Below are positions 46,753-58,200 of a stretch of DNA of 64,000 bases, piece after piece. The notes under the pieces were generated by a model. It was not told the DNA's origin and did no database searches. It saw nothing but the letters and a program-made list of their open reading frames with translations. The DNA comes from Sclerodactyla briareus. Its lineage: Eukaryota; Echinodermata; Holothuroidea; Dendrochirotida; Sclerodactylidae. The translations under genes were made by a program, and so were the position numbers. Numbering within the stretch: the stretch's first letter is position 1; each line of letters starts with the position of its first letter. The DNA is taken from positions 1-64,000 of the forward strand of contig JAODTK010002599.1 of the NCBI GenBank assembly GCA_026419785.1, in the 5' to 3' direction.

Positions 46753-47592
46753 AGCCTTTACGCAGCCGTCATCTATGAGCAATGTCCTCATTGTTCCCCG
46801 CGTTAGAATGGAGGATGTGAAAACAGTCGGTCATTAAACCCAACTGCATTGAATGACGGCAGGTGGACGAATACCTGTCTAAATCATTCGTTTTAGTGAG
46901 TGAATGATGTTGATGGTTTGTAACGCGGTAGGATGAGATTTGCCCCCCCCCCCCTTCGTGTGAACTTGCCCACCGCCTCGCGGTCGCTTCGCGCCGCACC
47001 AGCCACGTAATGGGACCGAAACTGTCAGCAGCTGAAAATGTCTTCGTCAACAAAACTTGGGGAATACTTGACCAAAAGCATTCATAAAAGACTTTGAACT
47101 GTGACGTAATTGAGGGGAATTGAACAGGGAAACACAAGTAATACAAATATATAGTGTACGAAACTCAAGCCTTGTAGACAGACAAGCAACCAGTCATTAT
47201 CGGTTCCTCAATGTACATTTCTATTTAGACGTGCATGGTCCATCGATGATGACAGTACTTTCTATGATCCGAAAACGAGTGTGCCATGCAGACTGGTGTA
47301 GGTGTTCAGTATTTTCCTTCTTTAGATTGACCTTGCTTGAATTGCATTGTATGGGACGAACCCCTACCCAACTTTATCCCAAAACATCAGCCCAGAGTGA
47401 CCTTGTCTTGGAGTTATTGTTGTTTTTATATGTCAGTTTTGGGCCTCCAATTGACCTTGAGTGACCTTGATGGGCACAAAAAGAACCAGGATTCATCTAC
47501 ACCATGATGAGGGCTGCTAACATCCAAAATATGACATAGATTACGTTACGGTTTTCAGTGTGCTTGATTACGGACCAACGGGTGAACAAAAA
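46753..47592. other. No gene recognised
   Basis: A C-run lies at 46944-46955. The plus frame 47120-47464 is open for 114 codons but has no recognisable domain; TTGACCTTG words near 47330-47470 resemble repeat-derived sequence. Confidence 0.35.
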
Positions 47593-47659
47593 TACACACA
47601 CACACACCACACACACACACACACACACACGCGCGCGCGCGCACACACACACACACGCG
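47593..47659. repeat. (CA)n(CG)n(CA)n microsatellite
   Basis: CA repeats flank a (GC)6 core (47631-47642). Alternating purine/pyrimidine tracts of this kind favour Z-DNA. Confidence 0.95.
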
Positions 47660-49239
47660 TAAGGGTTCAACGACATAGATTCCCTCTTCAAGGAACTGAT
47701 TGAAAATGGATCAAGTTTATAACTTGTTTCGGTTCAAACTAACCATTTTTTTCTTCAAAACAGGATCCAAATCTAGCCAAATCTAATTTTAGAACAGTGC
47801 CTATTTGAACTGAGTGTTTTCTAGAGGAAGTAATGTCGTAAAGACGGCGAAATGCAATTTTCAACTACACGTAGACCTACACAACCACACTGTTAAGTAG
47901 GTTTCCAGTATAGTAGTAAAACATCAACACCGGCCCTTGTACCCATCCAACACACTAGAACATATCATCCGTGATTCATCCGCCATCGCGTCAGCAGGTA
48001 GCGACCACCCGTGGGCAGGAGAAGGAAGGGGTGAGTCCGTGGGCGTTAAATGGTAGGGTTTTGTCCAAGAGCAGTTCTCGCGGTTACAGTCACTGAGAAT
48101 GAACTTTGGAAATCTCGATAAACCTGAAACATTTGCAGATTATACTGCGCAGTGATCACCCGTGGTTTCAGCTTGGATTACCCAAGGTAGAATTCTCGCG
48201 TGACATGACCGCGAGACGGGAATTGCGAACTAAAGGGACACGTTTCCGAATGAACCTTCTTTCTTGTCCTACTTGGTTATGAAAGAAAGTAGGCATAGTT
48301 ACATTTGTGATAATATAAAAGATGTATGTAACTGAGTGTGCTACATTTTGCAGGAGAATGATTTTATGACGTTCCCTCCAATGGTGGCGAGCATAAATCA
48401 CCGATTTGGTAGTTACCGTACTCAGTTACCTTATTAGAGGTTGAGCGAAATCATAAGCGACACAGGGGCATCTCCAGTGGCGTAGCCCGGGTAGGTAAGA
48501 AGAGCCGGGAGCAAATTATTGGAAAGATGGTGACGGACGGAGGTGACTAACTACTAAACAATCGGTTTGCGGAGTAGATGACAGGTAATTTTCGTATTTG
48601 AAGTACCTCACAGTGAAAGGGATTACATTTTAAACGCTTCTTGTGTGATCTTGTAACGAGTTGACACACACAAATGCATTAGAGAACAACTGCAGGATCG
48701 GCTATAACAATTGTAATATTGTGGGGAAAACTCATCTATAGATCTAAATTTCAAGTTTCAACTTCCAATAGAATGTTCCACGTGGAGGTATTGACCTTCA
48801 AAAGTTGGTTTGCTTTGTATATTATGCAGGAAAATGGCGCCAGCCCCTAAGGTTGCAATAACGGTATGACAGAAACTAGTTGTATTACATAACATAACAT
48901 TTTCATTGTGTTAAATAGGCCCAACTGCGGGGGGTTTACTGCTTCCTCTTACCGCAAAGGAAAACTATCGACACACCCCACTACCGCTATTCCCTCTCAC
49001 AGACTAATGTTTCAAACGAGCGAATAATTTGCGATGCAAAAATCGCTTGTATTGTAGTCGGTTTCGACGAAATACAACATTTCTGTAGTGTTCTACGTCG
49101 CTTTGTAGAGTGCTGGGTCAATTGAATCGGTTGAAACATGTCTGCCCTTTTTTAGGGTGTTTCGAAGACAGAATGTTGAATACCTTAATTTGTAATTCAC
49201 TTGGCAGGCGGGTCATTATAAGGAATTAATGAGTGTTTT
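47660..49239. other. No gene recognised
   Basis: CCAGTGGCGTAGCCCGGGTA at about 48475 resembles the terminal sequence at 50500 and may be one end of a decayed MITE; its partner end is not seen. No coding segment is supported. Confidence 0.35.
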
Positions 49240-49440
49240 ATGGAAGATAGCAAACTCGAAAGTATATTAACGGACTGCCAGCTGACGTGGGCAAACAGCA
49301 AGCAAGCCCTGAAGTGGCGACGTGTTTGTAATGCTTGGCATCGTTGTTATACCTTCTCCGATACCATTAACAAACATTGCGGAAAAAATATCTGCGAAAA
49401 AGATGTAGACGGTAAAAAACCTTTCAAGCTTCATCCTTGA
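49240..49440 (+). other. Unexplained 66-codon ORF
   Basis: A complete ATG-to-TGA frame that begins MEDSKLESILTDCQLTWANS, includes a Trp/Arg-rich stretch (KWRRVCNAWHRC) and ends GKKPFKLHP. It has four Cys and is hydrophilic. It is not built of repeats, unlike most frames nearby. I do not recognise it and see neither a promoter nor splice sites. It could be a chance frame, part of an old transposon or a small exon. Confidence 0.15.
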
Positions 49441-49494
49441 CTAAATCGAAGAATCGCGGGGATTTCCCGACCTAATTTCTATCCCCACTAGGGA

Positions 49495-49690
49495 TATTAT
49501 ATTGTTTCGCCATTCGTCGTCCTGCGCCGGCGCCGCGCGGAAGATTTTCGTGTTAACGCAATAACTTCTAACACAATGTCCGATTGACACGAAACTTTTG
49601 CAACAAAATGTGCGCTCTCACGGAATCTCGGACGAGTTTCGAATGTGGGCTTGTCGTCGCTCACCCGGCGGCCCGCCATCCTTAGATGTC
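49495..49690 (-). repeat. Minus-strand copy of the dispersed 145-bp-module repeat
   Basis: Read on the minus strand it has TTCGAAACTCGTCCGAGATT, a GTCAATCGGACA stretch and AAGTTATTGCGTTAACACG, then a GC-rich stretch and ATATCCCTAGTGGGGATA. The same order occurs on the plus strand at 62540-62735, including the closing hairpin. Confidence 0.75.
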
Positions 49691-50225
49691 AACGAAAACT
49701 ACATTGGTGGTTTTGTACAAAGGTCCCCAGATGCCTTGTCGGATCCATATGAAAACTGTGCACCAAAATGATCGTATAATATTATTGATGGGTCGAAAAG
49801 TGGCGTCGCCCGACCGCTCTGACAGCGGACATTTTTTTTTTTTTTTTGCGAAACTCACTTTTTGCAATGATTGCGCGGTTCCGAAGCATGGCGAATGTTT
49901 TTAAAGACCCAACGGTTTTGTTTTTGTCCCATACGACACCACCCGGCGGCCATTTCGAATTTTTGCGAAAATAAGTTTTCCTCAGCATTTGAAATCGTTT
50001 TTAAACTTGCACACATGATAGCATAATGAAAATTGAATGGGTGAAAACAGTGGGCGTCGCCCGACCGCTCTGACGGCGCCATTGATTTTTCTTTTCGCGA
50101 AAATGCGTTTTTCGGTTACGTTGCCGGTTTTGAAGCATGGCGATTATTTTGAGACCACACTTTTGTTTGCCCCAATCGACCTCAACCGGCAGCCCATTTT
50201 GAATTTTTGCATTTTTTTTTTTTGG
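49691..50225. repeat. ~250-bp tandem duplication
   Basis: GGCGTCGCCCGACCGCTCTG occurs at 49802 and 50053, followed in both by GCATGGCGA, a TTTTGTTTnnCCC stretch, (A/C)CCGGC(G/A)GCC(C)ATTT and (G)AATTTTTGC. Copies differ by indels, including a 16-T run at 49831 in the first. Confidence 0.75.
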
Positions 50226-50499
50226 GGGGGGGGCAGATTTTACATTTGAATATTTCAGAGCCTGGTGTGTTCCATTGGAACCATTCCTCCCAATTCCCTG
50301 TGCATGGATTCCTAATATGATAAAAACAAGGAGAATAAGATACCTATGTTGATCGAAAAGTGGGGAAAGGCTGCCACGTTGGCGGTTTACCCGTCAGGGA
50401 GTTGTCTAGTTTAGCTGATATGTAAGACCGGTTTTCGGATGCACGTGCGACTAGTGAGCTCGGCTCCTCTCAGACATCTTATTCAGGAGGGATCGTGGG

Positions 50500-51215
50500 C
50501 AGTGGCGTAGCCAGGCAATAGGGCGGGGCCGGCGTACGCACCCACCCCCCCCCCCCCGTTGCCGTCCAGAAAATCAAATAAAAAAATTCGGCAGACCAAG
50601 TTTAAAAAAATTTCACCAAAGACTCAGAAATTAGAACAGAATATGTCTTAGATTGCAGAAAAGGTGATATGATTCAAAATTTCTGGGGGAACAGCCCCAG
50701 ACCACGCGAGGGTGGGGCTGCGGCAACCGGATTACGCAACCTGTACATTCACGAAGAGAGTACACGAAGCGAGATTAAGCGTCTCGGTCTAATTCGGATG
50801 GAACTGAGACGAATTAGTGGTGATTGATTCAGGTTTTTAAATGTTCAATGGTTTCGAGGGCCTTTCTTCAACTATTTCTTTGAGTTTCCAAAAGTTACCA
50901 CCAATAGGGGTCATTGCCTCAAGCTTCGTGGTAAACGTTGTAAATTGGACATTCGGAAATTTCTTCTCCCAGAGAGGTATTTATGAGTGGAATAGCCTTC
51001 CTGAAGAGTTGTTCTGGGGTCTGGAGTGGGAATGCATTCAAGAAGCAGTCTTGATTTTTTTCCCAAAAATTGTGGGCGAATTTTTTGAAATCGGGGGTGT
51101 TCTTCTCTTTTGGGATGTTGTGGCTTAGGGGTCTCTCATGAGGATTTTGTCCTTATGACCCTTTGTCACTAACTAAACTAAACTAAAACTAACTAAGACT
51201 TATGGCACGCCACTG
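50500..51215. mobile_element. TIR-bounded element interrupted by a retrotransposon 3' end
   Basis: CAGTGGCGTAGCCA at 50500-50513 and TGGCACGCCACTG at 51203-51215 are inverted repeats that differ by one missing base. The left part holds C-runs and an AT-rich non-coding stretch. From about 50770 the interior is a separate non-LTR fragment (next entry) whose tail ends just before the right inverted repeat. No target duplication is visible (ATCGTGGG and TTGGGCGA). Confidence 0.5.
50770..51200 (+). pseudogene. 5'-truncated non-LTR reverse transcriptase C-terminus with (CTAAA)n tail
   Basis: The plus strand first reads FKMFNGFEGL, then shifts frame to GHCLKLRGKRCKLDIRKF, then shifts to FFSQRGIYEWNSLPEEL. 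This order (HGLEG, RGH-KL-RC-LDIRK, FFSQRV-WNSLPE) is the familiar end of the polymerase protein in a CR1/jockey-type family. The remaining 3' sequence has CCTTATGACCCTTTGTCACT and closes with CTAACTAAACTAAACTAAAA repeats, a 3' tail of the kind used for target priming. Only the last ~60 residues remain, with two frameshifts. It probably inserted into the surrounding TIR element already truncated. Confidence 0.8.
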
Positions 51216-51988
51216 TTGGGCGAAGGGGTGGCGTTATGCTGCAGTTTTTCAACGCTGGAAAAAAAAAAAAACCCCCCGGGGGTCCACAGACTAAAGCCAC
51301 ATCAAAAGCGCTTTTCAGATAGTACCCCAAACACAGCATGGTACGCTCTCCGACAATCTAAAAAATGTATGTGGGCGGCAGGTTGTACTCTTAAGCATTA
51401 GCACAGGTCCCCAATTATCTCCTGGGATAAACAATAGTGACATGGTGCCTTGCCCTAGGACACACCGGGAACACTGTTGGTCTATTGGGTTTCGAATTAA
51501 CGCGCTACTGTACAGTAGAGTCCAGAGCTCTTACCAATTTTCAAGAAAATCACAAAGACTTATTGTTTAGAGTAGGTTATATTACTCATGGTCTGAACAT
51601 TGATCAGTTGGGACTTTGGGATGTGTCGTAGTTCGACTATATTGTATGTGCAGTGCCGTTGCGATCAATCTCTCATCATTGCATGTAAATAGGGGATAGG
51701 TTTCAGTTGTATAAGGAGTATAATAAATATCTTCAAACATGAAAACTGAAAGATAAATGATGAACTGACCATTTGACAATCTTTCGGATTCCCCCCCCTC
51801 CCCGAATGCTTTAGGCCTAGTTGGTTTGCATAGTTCAGGACAAGAAAGTTGATCTAATTTCGTTTCTTGGGTAAAACGTCTGCAATGAATAATCATATGA
51901 ATGTTATACATATACCTTCTACCATTTTCCGAGTTTTTCGTCAGGAGGCCGTAAATGAATCCTCAGAGAGGTATGAAAAGGGAGTGCT
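51216..51988. other. No gene recognised
   Basis: An A-run then CCCCCCGGGGG lies at 51259-51281. No coding segment is supported. Confidence 0.35.
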
Positions 51989-52091
51989 ATATGGATATTA
52001 TTATTATTATTATTTTTGTATTATTATATTATTAGATTATTATTATTATTTTATTATTATTATTATTATTATATGATTATTATGATTATGA

Positions 52092-52126
<35 letters not shown>

Positions 52127-52132
52127 TATTAT
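51989..52132. repeat. (ATT)n microsatellite
   Basis: An imperfect ATT/TTA tract of about 140 bp with ATG and GATT interruptions. Confidence 0.95.
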
Positions 52133-53127
52133 ATGCCGTAGAATTCTTCTCGATTATGTTCACTTAACCGAACTACGGGAGTTGCTTTCGCGGGAAAACT
52201 GTATGCAAAATATGGCCATGTTTAGGCAATACGAAAGTAACAAATGATCAACCTGGCGTTACATTTAATAGTGAAAGTACCGCCGCGTTCCCCCGTTTCA
52301 TCATCTTTTAGTTGTTTTAATCAGAGTACGGCAGTGGTAATAGACGTGATTCAAGTTACCGATGATACGTTACAGTTACACGACCTGCGTTATAAGGGAG
52401 TCTTTTAAACAGCGTTAAAGTCGGCGTATGTCACATAGTGGTCAGAAAGGCGTGCAAGGAATGTATATTGCTCGGCATAATTATTCGTAACTTTTCCTAC
52501 GGGGGAATGCGTTGGTGGGAGGTCTCGGCAGAGAAGGCGGACCACAAATGCATCCTACTGCGATGCCTAAAGGGGACACGGTTTTCCCGCGGCGCGTGCC
52601 GCAGCCCATACACGCAATGGTATGATATCATACTGGTATAGGTGAGGGATAGAGTCTGCAAGCTAATTTGAAATGATAGATTCACTTCGACGGAGTTTCT
52701 TCTTTGAACACGCCACAAAAATCCAGAGAACTTCCCTTGTTATGATTACTACGGCAAAAAATCACTCCACCATTAACATTAACGTCAAGTAGTGAGATGA
52801 AAAGTAAATAAGCATGAACAGCGGCTCAGCCGGGGTTCACAATAGGCTAAGTAAGAAATTAAGAAGTACGTTTTATCTCTGTTTTTCACGATTGCTAAAA
52901 GAAGAGGTCGTCGAGTCCATGGCATTACACGGTATTATAAAGCTATACGCTCACTATAGTATGATTATCTGGCACAAACGATAGCGAAATGAAAGGTGGC
53001 TGTGTCCATGAGTCACGAGCTGCAATATGAAATTAAATATAGAACTTGACGAGTTTAGGGAATTAATTAGGGCGCATCGAGGAACCCTGGCCGTAGTTAT
53101 CGTGGATGAAAGCGCCGCGCTAACTCC
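52133..53127. other. No gene recognised
   Basis: Short frames at 52438-52718 overlap on both strands. Nothing else is supported. Confidence 0.35.
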
Positions 53128-53331
53128 AGGGGCGGATCCAGGATTTTCGAAAGGGAGGGGTCCAACTTGGCTCCAGCGAAAAATGGCAGTCCAACTTTTC
53201 ACCTCACCCTACACACCCAGAGCAACCTGGCTCCACATAATTGGTAGAATGCATTAGAGTTTCGAAAAAGCTCGAACCAATAAGGGGGGGGGGTCCGGAC
53301 CCGTGGACCCCCTATGTATCGCTATGAACTC
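53128..53331. mobile_element. MITE-like element with CAGGGGCGGATCCAGG end
   Basis: The left end CAGGGGCGGATCCAGGATTT is followed by GGGAGGGGTCC. The right side has a G-run, GGTCCGGACCCGTGGACCCCC and a degraded complement of the left end (CTATGTATCGCTATG). I associate this end pattern with a widespread invertebrate MITE family. It is about 200 bp and has no coding capacity. Confidence 0.55.
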
Positions 53332-55865
53332 GCATTCTTTTCTCGACGTCCAGAGAGATTGAGGCAGTGCGTGACCAGACCACAGTGCCCACACCCGCTC
53401 CCGGGAAAGCCATTTTGCGTCCCCAAACGAAAGGACTATCAGTGATCAACTCCGGGATCCGAAACTCCCGTGGAACTTGGTGGAGCAGAAGGGTTGCCTG
53501 CATGTCCAAACGTGGTTGCTTCTAACGGACGGATTAGACGGTTGAGAGATCCAAATAATCACAGAAATTCGTCCCTGAGGAATCCATCGTGTTGAAAAAA
53601 AACGTGGTAATGCGGGAGGACTTCTTTTGCTTTGTGTAGTGCACTTCGAAAGAAGGAAACACACACAAAAACGTGTCATTGTAGAATCCAAGTGGAGTAA
53701 GCAAGGAGGGGGAGGGGGGGGTACCCAATGACAAGTGATAAAAAGAAATCTACAAAAAAAACGTTTTTGCAGTTCAGTAGAAGTGTTGCAGTTGTTGCTG
53801 CTTTATTAGAAAAATCGCAGCGGCATGTGTCTAAGGGGCCCATAAATTGGTACTAGTTGGCCGAGAGGGAGGGCGAGACCATTTGTGGGGGCGGCGCACT
53901 TCCATTTGGGTTCCGACCACAAACCCCCCCCCCCCTCACCCTTCCCGGGTGACAAATTCTGGTATATACGCTACTGGTTAGTATTATCATCAGGTCCACT
54001 GTGCGGAGCTAGAAGTAAATGGCACGACCTCCCGTGCATCGTAAATGCAAGCAGACAGCGATCGGGGTTTGACGCCCAGGGAGTGATTGGAACTCACTTC
54101 ACTGGGTTTGCATGCAGCCTGCAAAGCGTCACTGATACGAGGACTGCATCTATCGAGAATCACACGAACCCAACTATTTACCTAAGAAGGAGAAACAGTC
54201 ATTCCGTAGCCTCTCACAATATAACACGAGTAGGGCTGCGCAGGCCAATATCTTAGCCCACGTGGGGGACAGGGGCGTACGCACGGCGTTTGTTGGGGGG
54301 GGGGGGGGCGCATTTGACCCATTTGATCAATGAATTCCAAATTTTCGAATCATTCATAAAACGCACCACCTAAAGAAGAGGTATTTGTGGCGCTGACATT
54401 CATGAACCTGATAGGAAGGGGGTAGGTCGTCTACCCTGTAGGCCACTGGACGACAGTAGCACGTTCGCCAAGTGCTCAGGTACCTGGGAGCCCATGGGAT
54501 TCAAGGAGCGAGATCAGAGCGCCTATAGAGAACACCAATTTTTTGTAAATAGATAGCTAAATACCTATGAACAATGAAGCCGAGCAATGTTACCAGGTTA
54601 GAAAGAGAACCTTTATTCTGAACGGGGAAGAAAACTACACAATCTGAAATCATCTGGGTCCAACATCTGGGCAACATTGCGGTCACATTGGGTCAGGGAA
54701 GGATAAGAATGTGGGCAAATTTTGACCGAATTAGAACGAAATCTAACTAACTCGGGCGAACCTTCACCAGAACATGGTCGGTTCCCTTCTGGCCCAATTT
54801 TGGGTCAATATGGACCCAGATTATTGACCAGATGTTTTGAGTGTACATGGAAGCCAGTGAAGTATTAGTATACCAGTGAAAAATAATACAAACGGGCAAT
54901 TCTGTCAACAAGTTTCTTTATCGATGGAAATAGGGTTTTTTTAAAAAAAACAGTTCGCCCATTGGACGCAACAAGACTTCAGTTTAAGATCGGGTTTATG
55001 TCTGTTATCATCAAGGCAGGGCCTCTTCACACGACTAGGAGTAATCTCCTGGTTATTGGTAACCTGATGAGACCTTGCCTGCACCCCCAGGATGCACGTT
55101 CCTCACGACCTACACATACAACTACCACAAACCCTGGCAGCCACAAAGGTGGCGCTACTTCCGTTACCTCGGGAGGTACTTTCGTTTTTACACGTGGGTA
55201 GCGTGTCATTCGAGGAGACATGCTTGTCTAACCAGCACTTCACGGAGAAGCCCTCCGGGCTTTCATGGGAATCACTCGCAAATCTATTGATCTTAAGTCG
55301 CAAGAACAAAGGTCATTCCAAAAGTCATGAAACATCCACGACGAAACCCCCTTTATAGATGCCTCGGCAAGAATTCCGGGAATTATGCGATTTATTTATA
55401 TTGGCAGCATCACGGGGATGAAAATGAGAAACTGTTTGATGCCTCTCTTAATTCTCATTCTCTGATTTCGACCGTAAACCACATTAGCCACACAGGGTCT
55501 TTGACTATCTGCGAGGCAATGTACATAACTTTTCGGCCGGTCCTACATTCAATCCCACAGTTATGTATATACGTCTCCGGTTACATCCAATGTTGAAAGA
55601 CGTGCCTCTCAGGATGCTCCCTCATTAGTCACACTCGGTACCCACCCACCTAATTTACAGACCTACGTCATCACATCGGATACTGGGGAGGCCCGTGAGA
55701 ACTCCAACGATTGGGCTTGTTTCATAACTGTTTCAATGGAAAGTGCTGGGTCCATCAAAGCATGGCTTCAATAGTGCCATCAAGGGGAATGGTATGGATT
55801 CGAGAAACTGATCAATAACGATTTTGTAGCTGCGGGTATCATCTCTACAAGTCATTATGTCGCTT
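53332..55865. other. No gene recognised
   Basis: CAGGGGCGTACGCACGG followed by a 16-G run at 54270-54309 looks like one end of another MITE without a visible partner. The open frames at 53885-54256 and 55027-55358 have no domain and overlap frames on the other strand. Confidence 0.35.
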
Positions 55866-55902
55866 CGTTCGTCCGTCCGTTCGTTCGTTCGTTCGTTCGC
55901 GT
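55866..55902. repeat. (GTTC)n microsatellite
   Basis: GTTCGTCCGTCC followed by five GTTC units. Confidence 0.9.
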
Positions 55903-57514
55903 CGATTTGTTCGTCATATCACTCTGTTTCTTCTCATTCACTATATAATTTCCATATTGTAACATGTGATCAGTTTCGAAAAAAATCGGCGTGAGGGTGC
56001 AGCTCGTCACTGATCAGGGCGAGTTCCATTTTTTGCATACTGGTTTGTTTTATAGTGTTAAAATTAAATCTCATTATTATTATTAGTTTCTGTCCGATAA
56101 TATTGTTTCACTTATGCCCAACCTTCACAAAGCTCTATACGAAGATGGAAGATATCTCTGCCAATCCTTTCTCATTATTTGAGCTCTGCACTATAGCACT
56201 GAGTGCTCTCCCCCAGGAAAGATCTGTCATTACTTTTCTCATTATGTTGGCTGCTATACAAGTCTGCTCCTAGGAAAGTGGGGCAGGCAGTTACAATTTA
56301 TAAGTGTGTATTGGAATGAGTTTCGGTAAAATGCTATTGGGGTGAGTTGCGCTGGGTACATACAAATATTAGGACTAAGGGGTGAACGTGTTAAAAGTCA
56401 TTGACTGTGAACCTATTAACAATTCCAGAAGTCACTGAAGGTAAAATTATGTGACAATTTTTGTGACAACTAAACCCTTGTACACATAGTTTTGTAGTTG
56501 TACACTGACCCGGTGGCCCAACTTTTCAGGTCATTCCACAGATCAAAACGGAATATCAATTCGACAATGTCTGCCTCTGTGATCAGTTGGGAACTACTTA
56601 GTTTTAACCAAGACTTTTAACGGATTGCACTTGTTATACTTTGTAATTATCTCATCGTCCCGACTGGACGGGATGAGATATTTTAGTCAGTTAGACATTT
56701 CACCTATTATTTACTGTTGATGGGGTTGCACATAGCAACGGTTGCTATGGGTAACCATGGGTTGGTGATTAAGAATTATCCCTGAGGAGTACTCCCGTTG
56801 GTGGTGTAACCCATTAGTGCCGGGGAAAGCTCCCAGCATTTAGGTGCACTCGCGAAAGTTTCCGTTAGTGGTTGTGCATGCGTGTTTTTGTTTGCGTTTC
56901 CGTGTCCGTCAGATTTTGTATGCAAATATCTCCACTTTGGGTGGCAGAACAAAGTCTTTGGCACACTCCTGTAATATAGCCACAAAAGCATTTAAAAAAA
57001 AATAGGCTATCGAAATGTGAACTTTATGGGGCAGAGTTTTTAATTTTCACAATTCTCATTGTTCTTCAAGATATTTGCTGATTCCAATGGCTGATTATTC
57101 AAAGTTTTGTAGCAATGTAAAAAAGGCACAAATTAACACTTCCCCCACGCTAAAATCAGCCAAAAATGACAGAAACGAGAAGTTTACGGGGGGGGGCTCA
57201 TTTTTGGCCAAACTTGAAATGATTGAAAATCCGTTTTTTTCGGTACCGTGTAGTTAGAGATGAAGGACTGAATGGTCCTCAAAATTCTAGACACGGTATA
57301 AAGTAGCCGAAGCGAAAGGATCTCCCACCTTTATGTATTGCGGAATATTTCCCTGAAGTGGCTATAAATATGAATATTTTCGGGGAAAAAACGCCTGTTT
57401 TCAGCAAATTTTTGATGGGTGGTTTTTGTATGTCTTCTCACATGTGCTGGTTCTAAGGAAATATGTTACATTGCCATTAGGCTTTTTAAAATACCCTTTT
57501 GTATACAATGGGTT
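55903..57514. other. No gene recognised
   Basis: AT-rich. TTGCACATAGCAACGGTTGC near 56724 contains a short perfect hairpin (GCAACGGTTGC). No coding segment is supported. Confidence 0.35.
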
Positions 57515-57560
57515 CCCCCCCCCCACCCCCCCCCCCCCCTCCCCCCCCCCTCCTTCCCTC
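57515..57560. repeat. Long poly(C) tract
   Basis: Runs of 10, 14 and 11 C broken by single A and T residues. The complementary G strand could form a quadruplex. The tract invites sequencing and assembly error. Confidence 0.95.
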
Positions 57561-57985
57561 TTAAAAAACCGTGCAATGGTAGCCCCGAAAACCCGAATCA
57601 GCGTCACAACTACGCATACGACAACCCCGAAAACGTCCTCACGCTCGAAATGATACTCTTCGAAGTTGGGTTTCGCGTCTAATCGGAATGTGCCTTCCAA
57701 TTATTAGCGTGAATGTGCCGCCTATTCCCAGATTATTTATTAGGGGAGCGGGTCCCGTCCAGAATAAATTGCCCTGGTTTTAAACAGCCTGTAACGACAT
57801 AATTTTCAACAACCACGATCAACCCAACACCCAACAAACTTCGGAAACAATTTTTTGTATAATATATAAAAAAAAGTTTACGTACCCCGGGGCACAGGAC
57901 TCATCCTAACAAGACCCTAACGGCCACAAACGTCATGTAATCTCTGCTGCAACATTGTTGTGTTTTGGGAAGATTACGTAATTGT
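57561..57985. other. No gene recognised
   Basis: No gene or repeat is supported. Confidence 0.4.
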
Positions 57986-58200
57986 GGCTGTGTCCGCTGT
58001 TCCGCCCAGCCGTCCTCCGCTGCCGCAGGAAACTTCATGCGTTAGCGCAATCACTATTTATCCCATTGATCTGAAGCTTTGTACACGCCCTAGTGACATC
58101 TCGGATGGATTCGAAGTGGGCATAACTGCATGTCTGCTGCCCTCTATTTCGCAGGTTCATGTAAAAATACAACGAGTTTGTTGCGATTTATAACGGGAAC
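57986..58200 (-). repeat. Minus-strand copy of the dispersed 145-bp-module repeat
   Basis: On the minus strand: GCCCACTTCGAATCCATCCG, AGATGTCACTAGGGCGTGTA, CTTCAGATCAATGGGATAAA and ATTGCGCTAACGC. These correspond to the module at 62240-62370 in order and spacing. Confidence 0.75.

Noticed and set aside
53885-54256. 123-codon plus-strand frame
   Set aside because: It starts in a C-run region between MITE ends, has no recognisable domain and no splice sites.
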